A DNA stretch of 64,000 nt from Selenomonas sp. WCT3 (GCA_900100835.1 FNCM01000015.1:1-64000), one strand, 5' to 3'. Positions 33,654-43,226 are shown, counted from the first letter of the stretch. Made by a program: numbers and translations. The notes: generated by a model not told the origin, from the letters alone.

Positions 33654-34085
33654 ATGTTTGGTATTATTGTTGGAACACACGGTATTTTCGCCCAGGAACT
33701 TTTGAAGTCCTGCGAAATGATTTGCGGCGAGCAGAAAAATGTTCGTGCGGTAACGTTGATTCCAGGTGAGGGTCCGGACGATGTGGTCAAGAAATACGAG
33801 GCGGCTATTGCCGAGCTCGATTGCGACGGCGGCGTCCTGTTCCTGAACGACCTGTTCGGCGGCAGCCCGTACAACGCAGCCTGCCGTCTGGTCATCGGCA
33901 ATGAGAATTACGGCATCGTAACTGGCGTAAATCTGCCGATGCTCATCGAGATGTGCAGTGCTCAGATGATGGATGATGGTTCGGATATCAAGGCTTTAAT
34001 GGAGAAAGCAGTTGAGGCCGGCAAGAACGGCACTCAGACTTTCCATGCCAGCCAGATTTCCGATGATGAAGAGGAGGATTTATAA
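33654..34085 (+). CDS. PTS mannose-family EIIA component
   Basis: A 143-residue cytosolic phosphocarrier. It begins MFGIIVGTHGIFAQELL with the phosphorylated His9 in GTHG. It also has GVLFLNDLFGGSPYNAA, typical of mannose/fructose/sorbose EIIA. An acidic tail (SDDEEEDL) ends it. Its TAA overlaps the EIIB start by one base. The sugar is not certain: mannose, fructose or a related hexose; LevR homologues control fructose or mannose systems. Confidence 0.93.
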   Translation: MFGIIVGTHGIFAQELLKSCEMICGEQKNVRAVTLIPGEGPDDVVKKYEAAIAELDCDGGVLFLNDLFGGSPYNAACRLVIGNENYGIVTGVNLPMLIEMCSAQMMDDGSDIKALMEKAVEAGKNGTQTFHASQISDDEEEDL

Positions 34086-34561
34086 TGAATATCGTATTAG
34101 CAAGAATTGATGACCGTCTGATTCATGGCCAGGTTGCCACGGTTTGGTCGAAGGTAACGGGCTGCCAGCGCATCATCGTCTGCGATGATGAGGTCGCTAA
34201 AGACACGATTCGCGCAACGCTTCTGAAACAGGTTGCTCCGGCTGGTATCAAATCCCATGTCGTTGATCTGGATAAAGCTATCCGCGTTTATGAAAATCCG
34301 AAATATGAGAACGAGAAATGTCTGCTGCTGTTCACGAACCCGACCAGCGTTCTGTATCTGGTTGAGCATGGTGTTGACATCAAGAGCGTCAACATCGGCG
34401 GCATGAGCTTCAAGGAAGGCAAACACCAGATTACGGGTGCTGTTTCCGTTGATGACAAGGACATCGAGTCCTTCAAGAAACTCAACGAGAAAGGCATCGA
34501 GCTGGAAATCCGTAAAGTCGATACGGATAAGAAAGTTATGCTGATGGATGTCCTGAAATAA
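34085..34561 (+). CDS. PTS mannose-family EIIB component
   Basis: A 158-residue phosphocarrier that passes phosphate from EIIA to the incoming sugar. The active His14 lies in DDRLIHGQVATVW. LVEHGVDIKSVNIGGMSF is also family-typical. Coupled to EIIA by an overlapping start. In related systems this protein also phosphorylates the LevR PRD to keep it inactive without substrate. Confidence 0.93.
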   Translation: MNIVLARIDDRLIHGQVATVWSKVTGCQRIIVCDDEVAKDTIRATLLKQVAPAGIKSHVVDLDKAIRVYENPKYENEKCLLLFTNPTSVLYLVEHGVDIKSVNIGGMSFKEGKHQITGAVSVDDKDIESFKKLNEKGIELEIRKVDTDKKVMLMDVLK

Positions 34562-34578
34562 GGATATTCTTCATAGAA

Positions 34579-34611
34579 AGGGAAGAAGCTGTATGGGGCG
34601 GCTTCTTTCCT
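34579..34611 (+). promoter_or_regulatory. Intercistronic hairpin between EIIB and EIIC
   Basis: AGGGAAGAAGC pairs with GCTTCTTTCCT over 11 bp (one G-T pair), without a T run. It lies in the 86-bp gap and could set stability or differential amounts of the soluble and membrane subunits. Confidence 0.5.
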
Positions 34612-34647
34612 GGGGAATTTCATATTACATAATGGAGGGAATAAACA

Positions 34648-35451
34648 ATGAGCTCTATTCAAATCCTGCTTATCTTTATCTTTGCGACAATCGCAGGCAT
34701 GGGGTCCTGCTTGGACGAGATGCAGACCCATCGTCCGCTGATTGCCTGCACAGTCACTGGCCTTATTCTTGGTGATATGACGACTGGTATTATCATCGGT
34801 GGTACCCTTGAAATGATGGCACTGGGCTGGATGAACATCGGTGCTGCAATTGCACCGGATGCAGCTTTGGCTTCGGTTATTTCGACGATTCTCGTTATTG
34901 CCAGCCATCAGGATGTGGCAACTGGTATTGCAATTGCCATGCCGCTGGCTGCTGCTGGCCAGGTTCTGGCTATCATTTGTAAGACGGTTTCCGTTGTGTT
35001 CCAGCACAAAGCAGACGATTACGCAGAAGAGGGGAATCTTTTTGGTATCGATCTGTGCAACTATGGTGCTTTGATCCTTCAGGGTCTCCGCGTTGGTATC
35101 CCGGCTCTGCTCGTCGCTATGACGGTTGGCACGGGTGCTGTTGAGAATATGCTCAGTGCTATTCCGCCGGTTATCTCCGGTGGTCTTCAGGTCGCTGGCG
35201 GCTTCATCGTTGTCGTAGGTTATGCAATGGTCATCAACATGATGGGCGCTCAGTACCTCATGCCGTTCTTCTTCCTCGGTTTCGTTGTCGCAGCGTTCAC
35301 GAACTTCAACCTCGTTGCTCTCGGTGTTATCGGCTTGGTAGCCGCTGTTGTCTACATCCAGCTGAACCCGAAATATCAGGCAGTAGCCGCAGCTCCGGCA
35401 GCCGCAGCAGCTTCCAGCTCTGACGACGATCTTGACGACGAACTTGACTAA
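34648..35451 (+). CDS. PTS mannose-family EIIC component
   Basis: A 267-residue membrane subunit forming the sugar channel with EIID. It contains GMGSCLDEMQTHRPLIACTV and LEMMALGWMNIGAAIAPDAA, both conserved in the family. An Ala-rich, very acidic tail (DDDLDDELD) ends it. ATG 34648 is behind GGAGGG. Confidence 0.93.
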   Translation: MSSIQILLIFIFATIAGMGSCLDEMQTHRPLIACTVTGLILGDMTTGIIIGGTLEMMALGWMNIGAAIAPDAALASVISTILVIASHQDVATGIAIAMPLAAAGQVLAIICKTVSVVFQHKADDYAEEGNLFGIDLCNYGALILQGLRVGIPALLVAMTVGTGAVENMLSAIPPVISGGLQVAGGFIVVVGYAMVINMMGAQYLMPFFFLGFVVAAFTNFNLVALGVIGLVAAVVYIQLNPKYQAVAAAPAAAAASSSDDDLDDELD

Positions 35452-35476
35452 GCGCGAGTAGAGGAGGATATACATA

Positions 35477-36301
35477 ATGGAAAAGAAAATTACTTCCAGC
35501 GATTTTTTCTGGACATTCGTCCGTTCTAACTTCCTGCAGGCATCCTGGAACATGGAGCGTATGCAGGGCCTGGGTTACTGCTTCGGCATGGTACCAATCC
35601 TTCGCCGTCTCTATGAGGGCGAGGAGCTCAAAAAGGCAATCAAACGTCACCTCGAGTTCTATAACACGCAGCCATTCGTAACGGCACCGATTATCGGTAT
35701 CACGGCGGCTCTTGAGGAGAAAAAAGCTAACGGTGCACCAATTGAAGACGGTGTTATCAACGGTATCAAAGTCGGTATGATGGGCCCGCTGGCTGGTGTC
35801 GGTGACCCGATTTTCTGGGGCACGCTCCGTCCGATTACGGCAGCTCTTGGTGCTTCGTTTGCGCTGACGGGCAGCATCATCGGCCCGATCCTGTTCTTCG
35901 TTCTGTTCAATGCTATTCGCCTGGCAGTTCGCTGGTACGGTATCAAATACGGCTATGCCAAAGGTACGGATATCGTCAAAGATATCGCTGGCAACAAGCT
36001 CCAGAAGATTACGGAAGGTGCTTCCATCCTCGGTCTGTTTGTCATGGGTGCTCTCGTTAACAAATGGACGTCGGTCAACATCCCCGTTGTCGTTTCGGAA
36101 ATCACGAACGCCAAAGGCGAGCATGTAGTTACGACGGTTCAGGGTATCCTCGACCAGCTCATGCCGGGTCTTGTTCCGCTGCTCATGACCTTTGCCTGCA
36201 TGGCACTTCTCAAACGCAAAGTCAGTGCTATCACGATTATTTTCGGTCTGTTCGCAGTTGGTATCATCTGCTATGCCCTCGGCATCATGAACGTAAAATA
36301 A
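35477..36301 (+). CDS. PTS mannose-family EIID component
   Basis: A 274-residue membrane partner of EIIC. It has FLQASWNMERMQGLGYCFGM and KVGMMGPLAGVGDPIFWGTL, the diagnostic EIID motifs. It is the last gene of the operon, with ATG behind GAGGAGG and a terminator after it. Confidence 0.93.
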   Translation: MEKKITSSDFFWTFVRSNFLQASWNMERMQGLGYCFGMVPILRRLYEGEELKKAIKRHLEFYNTQPFVTAPIIGITAALEEKKANGAPIEDGVINGIKVGMMGPLAGVGDPIFWGTLRPITAALGASFALTGSIIGPILFFVLFNAIRLAVRWYGIKYGYAKGTDIVKDIAGNKLQKITEGASILGLFVMGALVNKWTSVNIPVVVSEITNAKGEHVVTTVQGILDQLMPGLVPLLMTFACMALLKRKVSAITIIFGLFAVGIICYALGIMNVK

Positions 36302-36321
36302 AACATCGTTACAAAATTGGG

Positions 36322-36352
36322 AAAGGAGCTGATTTTCGGCTCCTTTTTCTTA
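36322..36352 (+). terminator. Terminator of the PTS operon
   Basis: AAAGGAGC pairs with GCTCCTTT, followed by TTTCTT. Confidence 0.8.
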
Positions 36353-36454
36353 TGAAATACTTTACTTTTATGGCTGAGTTTCGTAAAATAAGGTAGTATG
36401 GTTTGATAATAAATATTTATTAGTTTTTCATAGTTTTATAGGAGAGATGTTTCC

Positions 36455-37420
36455 ATGATTAAAAAAGCAATTGCGGTAATGACGTCCGGCGGCGACAGCC
36501 CGGGAATGAACGCAGCTGCCCGTGCAGTTGTCCGTACGGCCCTGTACGAAGGGATTGAGGTCTATGGTATCAACAACGGTTATCAGGGTATGGTCGATGA
36601 CGACATCGTTCAGCTCACGAGCCGCAGTGTCAGTGACCTTATCCAGCGTGGTGGCACGTTCCTGGGAACGGCCCGCTGCATGGAGTTCAAGACGCCGGAA
36701 GGCCGTAAGAAGGGCTTTGATAACTTGGTAAAACGCGGCATCGAGGGTCTTGTAATCATCGGTGGCGACGGCAGCCTTACGGGCGGCAGCCTGCTCTCCA
36801 AGGAAACGGGCCTGCCCATTGTCGGCCTGCCGGGTACCATCGATAACGATGTCTGGGGCATGGATTACACGATTGGCTGTGATACGGCTGCCAATACGAT
36901 TGTCGATGCCATCAACAAGCTGCGCGATACGGCTTCGGCTCATCGCCGCATCATGCTCGTTGAGGTAATGGGCCGTAACTCCGGCTGGCTGGCTATGATG
37001 GCTGGTATCGCTGGCGGTGCTGAGTATGTCCTGGTACCGGAGGTTAAATACGACCTGGATGAGATGTGCCATGAGCTCAAAGCTATGTATGACGCAGGTA
37101 AGCGCTACAGCATCATTGTCGTGGCAGAAGGTGCTGGTTCGGCTGTTGGCCTTGGCAAAGTCGTCGAAGAGAAGACGGGCATTGATACCCGCGTGTCGGT
37201 TCTTGGACACATTCAGCGTGGGGGATCCCCGACGGTGGAAGATCGCATGAAGGCTTCGATGCTGGGTGAGAAGGCAGCCTTGGCTATCATCTCTGGTGCA
37301 ACCAATATTGTCTTTGGCTTCAACGAAGGTAAAGTCGTTGGCGTAAACCTGTTTGACGCAGTAAACAACAAAAAGACGCTGGATCCGGAGCTGGTTCGTC
37401 TGGCCCGCGTTTTGGCATAA
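36455..37420 (+). CDS. pfkA: 6-phosphofructokinase
   Basis: Glycolytic ATP-dependent kinase making fructose 1,6-bisphosphate; 321 residues. It has MTSGGDSPGMNAA, the ATP-binding GGDGSLTGG, and the catalytic motif GLPGTIDNDVWGMDYTIG with catalytic Asp in TIDND. GGDGS (Gly rather than Asp after GGDG) fits ATP use rather than pyrophosphate. Strong codon bias, as for pyk. It lies directly after the PTS operon that feeds it but has its own unit. Confidence 0.96.
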   Translation: MIKKAIAVMTSGGDSPGMNAAARAVVRTALYEGIEVYGINNGYQGMVDDDIVQLTSRSVSDLIQRGGTFLGTARCMEFKTPEGRKKGFDNLVKRGIEGLVIIGGDGSLTGGSLLSKETGLPIVGLPGTIDNDVWGMDYTIGCDTAANTIVDAINKLRDTASAHRRIMLVEVMGRNSGWLAMMAGIAGGAEYVLVPEVKYDLDEMCHELKAMYDAGKRYSIIVVAEGAGSAVGLGKVVEEKTGIDTRVSVLGHIQRGGSPTVEDRMKASMLGEKAALAIISGATNIVFGFNEGKVVGVNLFDAVNNKKTLDPELVRLARVLA

Positions 37421-37432
37421 TCAGAACGATTA

Positions 37433-37464
37433 AAAAGTCCCACTGGAAACAGTGGGACTTTTTT
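37433..37464 (+). terminator. Terminator after pfkA
   Basis: AAAAGTCCCACTG and CAGTGGGACTTTT pair around a short loop, followed by a T run. Confidence 0.9.
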
Positions 37465-37485
37465 AGAGAAGGGAATCAAAAATTT

Positions 37486-39183
37486 ATGGCGGAGATATGT
37501 GGGAAAAAACGATGGCGAAAAAGGCTGGGGAAGGCGGGTTTCATGTGGGTGTTGCTGCTTTGCCTATTGGTCATGACGCCCTGTTGTCAGGCGATGAAAT
37601 TAGCCGGGCAGTGGTATTGGCAGGATGACCCGGACTGTGCAGGGGTGTGGAGGCCCTTCCAGACACCGGGGCAGCCGCCCTTTGCGAAGGGGACGCAATA
37701 TTTGTGGCTGCAGACGACGCTGCCGGAGGAACCGATTCATGATGCCACATTATTGCTTAATGTCACCGGTCAAAATTTTGAGATTTGGCTGGACGACCAA
37801 AAAATCTACAGTTATGGGGATATGGAGCAAGGGCCCATGTCCTATGGGCAGCGATGGCATTTGGTGGACTTGCCACTGGATTACGAGGGTAGGACGCTGC
37901 GGATTCATACCCGCTCGGGCAATCCTTTTTGTTTGGGGAATTTTGGGACAATCCAGCTCGATTCTAGTGTGACGCAGATGGCCACCATCCTGCGGCGGGA
38001 TATTCCGTATATCGCCAATATCCCGCTGGGAATCTTTATGATTTTCATTATGATGATGTATTATATGAGTCCCACGGCACCCAAATCCCTTTATACGCAG
38101 ATTATCCTGTTTATGATTTCCTTTGTCCTCTGGATGATGTGTGTGCTCAATACCAAGCAGTTGTTTTTGGATATGCCGGTGTTTTGGTGGTTTCTATTGC
38201 GAATCAATGCTTATCTGCTGCCGATCCTGGCAAATTTGATTATTTACCGGGTCATTGACCGGAAATACCGGCGCGGGACCTGGCAGGTAGTCATGGCCTT
38301 TTCGGCTTTATTCTTGCTGGCGCTGTTCGGTGAGCTGCTTGGCTTCAATGGCCTGGATGCCTGTGCGGGCAGCTTTTATATCATGCTGCCGGTGCTGGAA
38401 GGACTGGTGGCATATTGGACCATTCGCTCGGCGGTGCGGGGGAATTACTATTGCCGGGCTATGCTGCTGCCGTTGACTGGGATGCTCATTGCGGGCACGC
38501 TGGATGGCATGTTTGGTCATTTTTACTGGCTGCCGGAAAGCGGATCCCTGCTTCCCTATGGCACCTTTACCATTGGTATTTTTGTCCTTTATATCGTGCG
38601 GCAGCAGGTTCGCCGGGAACGGTCGCTGGCAGTGCGGGCGGCTGGTTTGGCTGATGCCATGGCCGAGGCGGTGGCCCGTTCTGAGACGGACCGGCTGACC
38701 CATTGCTATAACCGGAATCGCATGGATTCGGTGTTGGCAGCAGAAATCAGCCGTCATCGTGGGGAAAAAGATGCCTTTTCTCTCATCATGCTGGATATTG
38801 ATTTCTTTAAACGAATCAATGACAACTATGGGCACGATGCGGGGGATGAGGTTTTGGCATCTTTTGCCGGATTGATTCGCGACAACATCAAGAAGTCGGA
38901 TGTGTTTGTGCGCTGGGGTGGTGAAGAGTTCATTCTGGTTTGCCGTGGCTGCTCTAGAGACGAGGCCCAATTGGTGGCGGAACGTTTGCGGCGGCAGGTG
39001 GCTTATTCCGATATTTTCCCACGGCAGCGGATTACCTGCAGCATTGGGGTGGCCTCCTGGCAGGGAACAGGGGACAGTGCTGCTGACTTGCTGAAACGCG
39101 TGGATACAGCTCTTTACACGGCCAAACGCAATGGCCGCAATATGGTTTGTTGTGCACCTGAAAATGTAGGACTTTCGTCTTGA
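37486..39183 (+). CDS. 7TMR-DISM-type membrane diguanylate cyclase
   Basis: A 565-residue c-di-GMP synthase. N-terminal signal or anchor (about 20-35), an extracytoplasmic beta-sandwich-like sensor (about 40-165), then seven hydrophobic helices (about 180-375) and a GGDEF domain. The active motif is RWGGEEFIL near residue 477, with DRLTHCYNRN and LDIDFFKRINDNYGHDAGD before it. The inhibitory RxxD position reads KKSD, so product inhibition is probably absent. The sensor resembles DISM carbohydrate-binding-like domains, so the ligand may be a sugar; this is inference. Paralogous to the next gene. Confidence 0.88.
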   Translation: MAEICGKKRWRKRLGKAGFMWVLLLCLLVMTPCCQAMKLAGQWYWQDDPDCAGVWRPFQTPGQPPFAKGTQYLWLQTTLPEEPIHDATLLLNVTGQNFEIWLDDQKIYSYGDMEQGPMSYGQRWHLVDLPLDYEGRTLRIHTRSGNPFCLGNFGTIQLDSSVTQMATILRRDIPYIANIPLGIFMIFIMMMYYMSPTAPKSLYTQIILFMISFVLWMMCVLNTKQLFLDMPVFWWFLLRINAYLLPILANLIIYRVIDRKYRRGTWQVVMAFSALFLLALFGELLGFNGLDACAGSFYIMLPVLEGLVAYWTIRSAVRGNYYCRAMLLPLTGMLIAGTLDGMFGHFYWLPESGSLLPYGTFTIGIFVLYIVRQQVRRERSLAVRAAGLADAMAEAVARSETDRLTHCYNRNRMDSVLAAEISRHRGEKDAFSLIMLDIDFFKRINDNYGHDAGDEVLASFAGLIRDNIKKSDVFVRWGGEEFILVCRGCSRDEAQLVAERLRRQVAYSDIFPRQRITCSIGVASWQGTGDSAADLLKRVDTALYTAKRNGRNMVCCAPENVGLSS

Positions 39184-39281
39184 TAATAAAGAAAATTCCT
39201 TGACAAAATGAAACTTATCCGCTAATGTAGGGAAAGTGATTTTTGTACATTCAGTGGATGAGGAACAGGAGGGCTTTTGAT

Positions 39282-40910
39282 ATGAAGCGTTTATTTACGC
39301 GGATAATGGCCCTGTTGTTCCTCTTTTTGTCTGCCGTTGGACAACCGGCTGGCAGCGAGGCGGCAACCATACAGGACGATTGGTCCTATAGCGGGGCGCA
39401 GGATGGCAGCTGGCGTTCTTGCCCGCCTGTGGAGCAAAATGGTTTTAAGACGTGTTATGAGGAGGTCTGGTTGGCCGTTACCTTATCGCCAGCGGATTCC
39501 CTTAAGGATACGCTGTTTTTTCAAACCAGTGGCCAGAGTGTCCGCGTCATGGTGGGAAATCAGACTGTCTATGAGCAGGAAGCTTCTGGGGATACGCTTT
39601 TTACTTCCTACGCACGACGGTGGCATATGGTGAAGCTGCCGGAACTTACCCAGCAGGAGCAGCTGGTGGTGGAACTTCATGGGAATCGGCGTTTAAGTCC
39701 CGTGAATCTGTCGGAATTCAGCCTGGATACCGCCAGAGTTCAGGCGGGCAAGGTGTTCCTGTATGATTTGCCCTATGTGTTGTCCCTGCCGGTGGCTTTA
39801 CTGCTGGCTTTGATTATCTTGATGTATTATTTCCATCAGACAGCCTGGAAGCAGCTGGACTTCAGTTTATTGCTGCTTTTGCTGGTGATGAGTGTTCTCA
39901 GCGTCAGTCTTTCCCATACGGTGCAGTTGTTTTGGGATTGGCCGGCTTTTTGGTGGAATTTATCCCATGGAGCGATTTATTTGCTGCCCCTGGCAGGAAA
40001 TTTTGTCATCTATCAGATTGTGGAACCGGAGTTCAAAGGGAAAATTCTCTATGTAATTGGGGCCTATGGCATGCTGGCTGCGACAGTAATGGCGGCGGAA
40101 TTATGCCGTCTTCCGGGATTTCACGGCGGCCTGTATCTTTATTATTTGATGCTTATCCCGTGTCAGGTGTTTGTGCTTTACTGGCTGATGTTGTCGGTGC
40201 GCAAGTACCAGAATATCTACTCAAGGTTTGCCATAGTGCCGATGCTTAGCTTTGGGGCAGCGGGGGTGTTGGATGGCCTGAATCAGCTGCTAGATATTAT
40301 GCCCTGGAAGACTTATCTGGTGCCTTGTTGTGTTTATATGCTGACGGCCTTTATCATCTGCATGTTGCGGGAACAATTGCTGCGGGAACGCCGGATGCAG
40401 GAACGGGTGAATAATCTCGAATATGAGATTGCTCTGGCTATGGAAAAATCGGAGGTCGACGGGTTGACGGGCTGCCGGAATCGGACGGCCTTTAACCGTT
40501 TTATGCAGCATCGGGAGACGGAATCCTTTTCCATGCTGATGTTGGATATCGACCACTTCAAAGAGGTTAACGATACCCTAGGGCATGATGCGGGGGATAA
40601 GGTGCTAAGGAAGTTTGCCGCAGTGGTACGGGAACAGTTGGATAAAAGTCACGAGTTTTTCCGCTGGGGCGGTGAAGAATTTGTCGTATATGTTCCCAGC
40701 GCGAATGCAACCGTTGCCTTTCGGCTGGCGGAAAAAATCCGGCAATTGGTGGAGAAAGCGGATATCCTGCAGGAGAAACGGATTACCGTCAGCATTGGCC
40801 TGGCTTATTGGCACGGTGAGGATGATTGCAATATTGACTTGTTCCGCCGCATGGATAAAGCCCTTTATCGGGCTAAAAACAAAGGCAGAAACTGCGTAAT
40901 GCAGGAATAA
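39282..40910 (+). CDS. 7TMR-DISM-type membrane diguanylate cyclase, paralogue
   Basis: A 542-residue protein with the same layout as its upstream neighbour: signal peptide, beta-rich sensor (to about 150), seven hydrophobic helices and a GGDEF domain (RWGGEEFVVY near residue 461). The N-terminal sensors share short patterns such as RRWHMVKLP against QRWHLVDLP. At the inhibitory site it has DKSH, so RxxD is lacking here too. ATG 39282 follows CAGGAGGG; an in-frame ATG at 39243 is poorly placed. The pair looks like a tandem duplication with diverged sensors. Confidence 0.87.
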   Translation: MKRLFTRIMALLFLFLSAVGQPAGSEAATIQDDWSYSGAQDGSWRSCPPVEQNGFKTCYEEVWLAVTLSPADSLKDTLFFQTSGQSVRVMVGNQTVYEQEASGDTLFTSYARRWHMVKLPELTQQEQLVVELHGNRRLSPVNLSEFSLDTARVQAGKVFLYDLPYVLSLPVALLLALIILMYYFHQTAWKQLDFSLLLLLLVMSVLSVSLSHTVQLFWDWPAFWWNLSHGAIYLLPLAGNFVIYQIVEPEFKGKILYVIGAYGMLAATVMAAELCRLPGFHGGLYLYYLMLIPCQVFVLYWLMLSVRKYQNIYSRFAIVPMLSFGAAGVLDGLNQLLDIMPWKTYLVPCCVYMLTAFIICMLREQLLRERRMQERVNNLEYEIALAMEKSEVDGLTGCRNRTAFNRFMQHRETESFSMLMLDIDHFKEVNDTLGHDAGDKVLRKFAAVVREQLDKSHEFFRWGGEEFVVYVPSANATVAFRLAEKIRQLVEKADILQEKRITVSIGLAYWHGEDDCNIDLFRRMDKALYRAKNKGRNCVMQE

Positions 40911-40938
40911 TAAAGGGAAAGTTTACAACGAAAGACGA

Positions 40939-40976
40939 AAAAACGGCTATTGCCCGGTGGGGGCAATAGCCGTTTT
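40939..40976. terminator. Bidirectional terminator
   Basis: AACGGCTATTGCCC pairs with GGGCAATAGCCGTT, flanked by A and T runs, between convergent genes. Confidence 0.9.
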
Positions 40977-40977
40977 A

Positions 40978-41739
40978 TTATGGCAGTATCAGTCGGACGT
41001 TATGTTTTTCGAAGTATTCGCCATATTCGCGAGGAGGTTCTTTTTCGGTGATGACGGCGTCCAGGTCGGAGAGCCGGCAGTAGGTCATAAGGGAGGCTTT
41101 GTCGAATTTGCTGCTGTCCACCAGCAGGAAAGATTCAGCATTTTTTTGTGCCAGGCTGCGTTTGATTTCACATTCCAGCGGCGAGGCGTTGGTGGCACCG
41201 TGGGCAATGGATATGCCGGTGCTGGCCAAAAAAATCTTCGACAGATTGTAGTTTTGCAGAGCGGCAAGGACGCTGGGTCCTACAAAGGCATTGGAAGGCA
41301 TGTAGAGGGTGCCGCCGGTGGCGATGATGTTGAGACCCGGGTAGCTGCCCGCCGCGTTGATGACATGGACGCTGGCGGTGACAATGGTAAGGTATCTTCG
41401 CTTTATCAAATAGGGAATCATGTGCATGGTGGTGGTGCCGGAATCGATGTAGATGACATCGCCGTCCTGTACCTGGGCGGCAGCGGTTTGGGCCACCAGC
41501 TTTTTGGCATCTACGTTTCGCCCTTCGCGGTAGGCGAAGGGTTCCGGGGCGCCGGTTTCTTCATCGGCTAGTACGATACCGCCGTAAACTTTTTTGACGA
41601 TACCGCTGGCTTCCAGTTCGGCAACGTCCCGGCGAATGGTGTTTTTGGATACTCCGAAGCTGTCGCAGAGGTCATTGAGAGAGACGCTGTGGTTGCGCTT
41701 CAAGAGTTCATGGATTTGTTGTATGCGGTCTATTTTCAT
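40978..41739 (-). CDS. iolR: IolR-like DeoR-family repressor
   Basis: A 253-residue regulator. N-terminal helix-turn-helix with VSLNDLCDSFGVSKNTIRRD and EASGIVKKVYGGIVL, closely like IolR/DeoR repressors. The C-terminal sensor has IDSGTTTMHMIPYL and LLVDSSKFDK, used to bind phosphorylated sugars. In Bacillus, IolR responds to 2-deoxy-5-keto-gluconate 6-phosphate, the product of IolC. It is divergent from the iol genes, which it probably represses. ATG 41739 is used because AGAGGTGG precedes it. Confidence 0.82.
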   Translation of the reverse strand: MKIDRIQQIHELLKRNHSVSLNDLCDSFGVSKNTIRRDVAELEASGIVKKVYGGIVLADEETGAPEPFAYREGRNVDAKKLVAQTAAAQVQDGDVIYIDSGTTTMHMIPYLIKRRYLTIVTASVHVINAAGSYPGLNIIATGGTLYMPSNAFVGPSVLAALQNYNLSKIFLASTGISIAHGATNASPLECEIKRSLAQKNAESFLLVDSSKFDKASLMTYCRLSDLDAVITEKEPPREYGEYFEKHNVRLILP

Positions 41740-41921
41740 GATAGCCACCTCTTGTGCTTATGTTAATATGTTTGTGAAGTTTTGGGTATGTTTTATGGAT
41801 ATATTATACTTCTAATCGAATTGCATTACAAGGGGATTTTAATACTTATCTTGTTTTGACGTTATTTTTATAGAAACAGACTAAACAATGACAAAAGGTG
41901 ATGATTTTTGCCGAAATAATA

Positions 41922-41950
41922 TTGACAAAGTGATTAAGCAGGTGTAAATT
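41922..41950 (+). promoter_or_regulatory. Promoter of the iol operon
   Basis: TTGACA (41922-41927), 17-bp spacer and TAAATT (41945-41950), 67 bp before the dehydrogenase gene. Confidence 0.6.
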
Positions 41951-42017
41951 ATAACCATAAAGTTATCAAGAAATTACCAAATGTTTACAAAATAGTAAAT
42001 AAAGGAGATGCGTTACC

Positions 42018-43175
42018 ATGGGTTACACGTTTATGGTTCCGGCCAAGATTATTTCTGGTGAAAATGTTATTGCTGAATTGGGAAAACACATTGAAGGGAA
42101 AGGTAAGAAAGCCCTGATTGTGACGGACCAATTTATGGTAAAGTTTGGCAATGTGGCTAAAGTGGAGGCTGCCCTGAAGAATGCAGGCCTTTCTTATGTA
42201 ATCTTTGATGGAGCCAACAGTGAGCCCACGGATAAGATTGTGGAGGCTGGTCTTGGTGTATATCAGCAGGAAGACTGCGATTTCATTATTGCCCTGGGCG
42301 GTGGCAGTCCCATGGATACGGCCAAGGCCATTGGCTTTATGTCCACGGTACCTGTGGGAACGAAAATCAGTGCCTTCATGCATAAAAATATCGATATGGA
42401 AGTTCCCTACTTGGTGGCTATTCCGACTACGGCGGGGACGGGCAGTGAAGTGACGAAAAATACCATTATTTCCGATACCGAGAATAATGTAAAAATGCTG
42501 CTGGGCGGCCCGTCTATTATCCCGGCGCTGGCGGTGGTGGACCCCACCTTTACCATGACAGCTCCGCCGAAGGTCACGGCGGCTACGGGTATCGATGCCC
42601 TGTGTCATGCCATCGAGGCCTACACTTCCCGCAAGGCGCAGCCGCTGACCGATACCTTTGCCCTTTCGGCAATAGCCAAGATTCATCAAAATCTCCCGCT
42701 TTGCTATGCGGATGGCAAGAATGTAAAGGCCCGCTTTGCTATGAGTTTGGCGGCCCTGGAAGCTGGTATTGCCTTCAATAATGCTTCCGTTACCATTGTT
42801 CATGGCATGAGCCGCCCGATTGGGGCGCTGTTCCATATCGCCCATGGTGTATCCAACGCGATTTTATTGCCGGCCTGCATGGAATTTGCCATCGAGGAAA
42901 ATACGGAGCGCTTTGCCGATATTGCCCGGATCATGGGGGTGGCGGAGGAGAATACCCCGGCTAAGGCAGCGGCTGAAGCTTTTGTCAAAGAGGTTGCCCG
43001 TTTCTGTCAGGCTGTTGGCATTCCGACGCTGGCGGAGCTGGGGGTAAAGAAGGAGGATTTCTTTGCTCAGCTCGACAAGATGGCAGCCGATGCGCTGGAA
43101 AGCGGCAGTCCCCAGAATACGATGCGGGTTCCTAGCAAAGAAGAGCTGATTGAAATCTACAAGAAATTGTTCTGA
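42018..43175 (+). CDS. Iron-containing alcohol dehydrogenase in the inositol operon
   Basis: A 385-residue group III NAD(P)-dependent dehydrogenase. It has ALGGGSPMDTAKAIG for the dinucleotide and IPTTAGTGSEVT. Metal ligands come from GIDALCHAIEAY (Asp and His), VHGMSRPIGALFHIAHG (two His). It is the first gene of the iol operon. Because IolJ releases malonate semialdehyde and no iolA (methylmalonate-semialdehyde dehydrogenase) is present, reduction of this aldehyde to 3-hydroxypropionate is a reasonable guess. Butanol- or propanediol-type activities are alternatives. Confidence 0.88.
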   Translation: MGYTFMVPAKIISGENVIAELGKHIEGKGKKALIVTDQFMVKFGNVAKVEAALKNAGLSYVIFDGANSEPTDKIVEAGLGVYQQEDCDFIIALGGGSPMDTAKAIGFMSTVPVGTKISAFMHKNIDMEVPYLVAIPTTAGTGSEVTKNTIISDTENNVKMLLGGPSIIPALAVVDPTFTMTAPPKVTAATGIDALCHAIEAYTSRKAQPLTDTFALSAIAKIHQNLPLCYADGKNVKARFAMSLAALEAGIAFNNASVTIVHGMSRPIGALFHIAHGVSNAILLPACMEFAIEENTERFADIARIMGVAEENTPAKAAAEAFVKEVARFCQAVGIPTLAELGVKKEDFFAQLDKMAADALESGSPQNTMRVPSKEELIEIYKKLF

Positions 43176-43226
43176 TGGAAAGCGGGGAGCCTAAGCGGTG
43201 GTTTCCCATGAGAGGAGGCAGGTATT

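Noticed and set aside
34288..35553. A 421-codon open frame antisense to the PTS EIIB-EIIC genes
   Set aside because: Crosses two well-supported genes and their gap, with a composition (Asn, Arg, Asp rich) typical of reverse reading; no domain seen.
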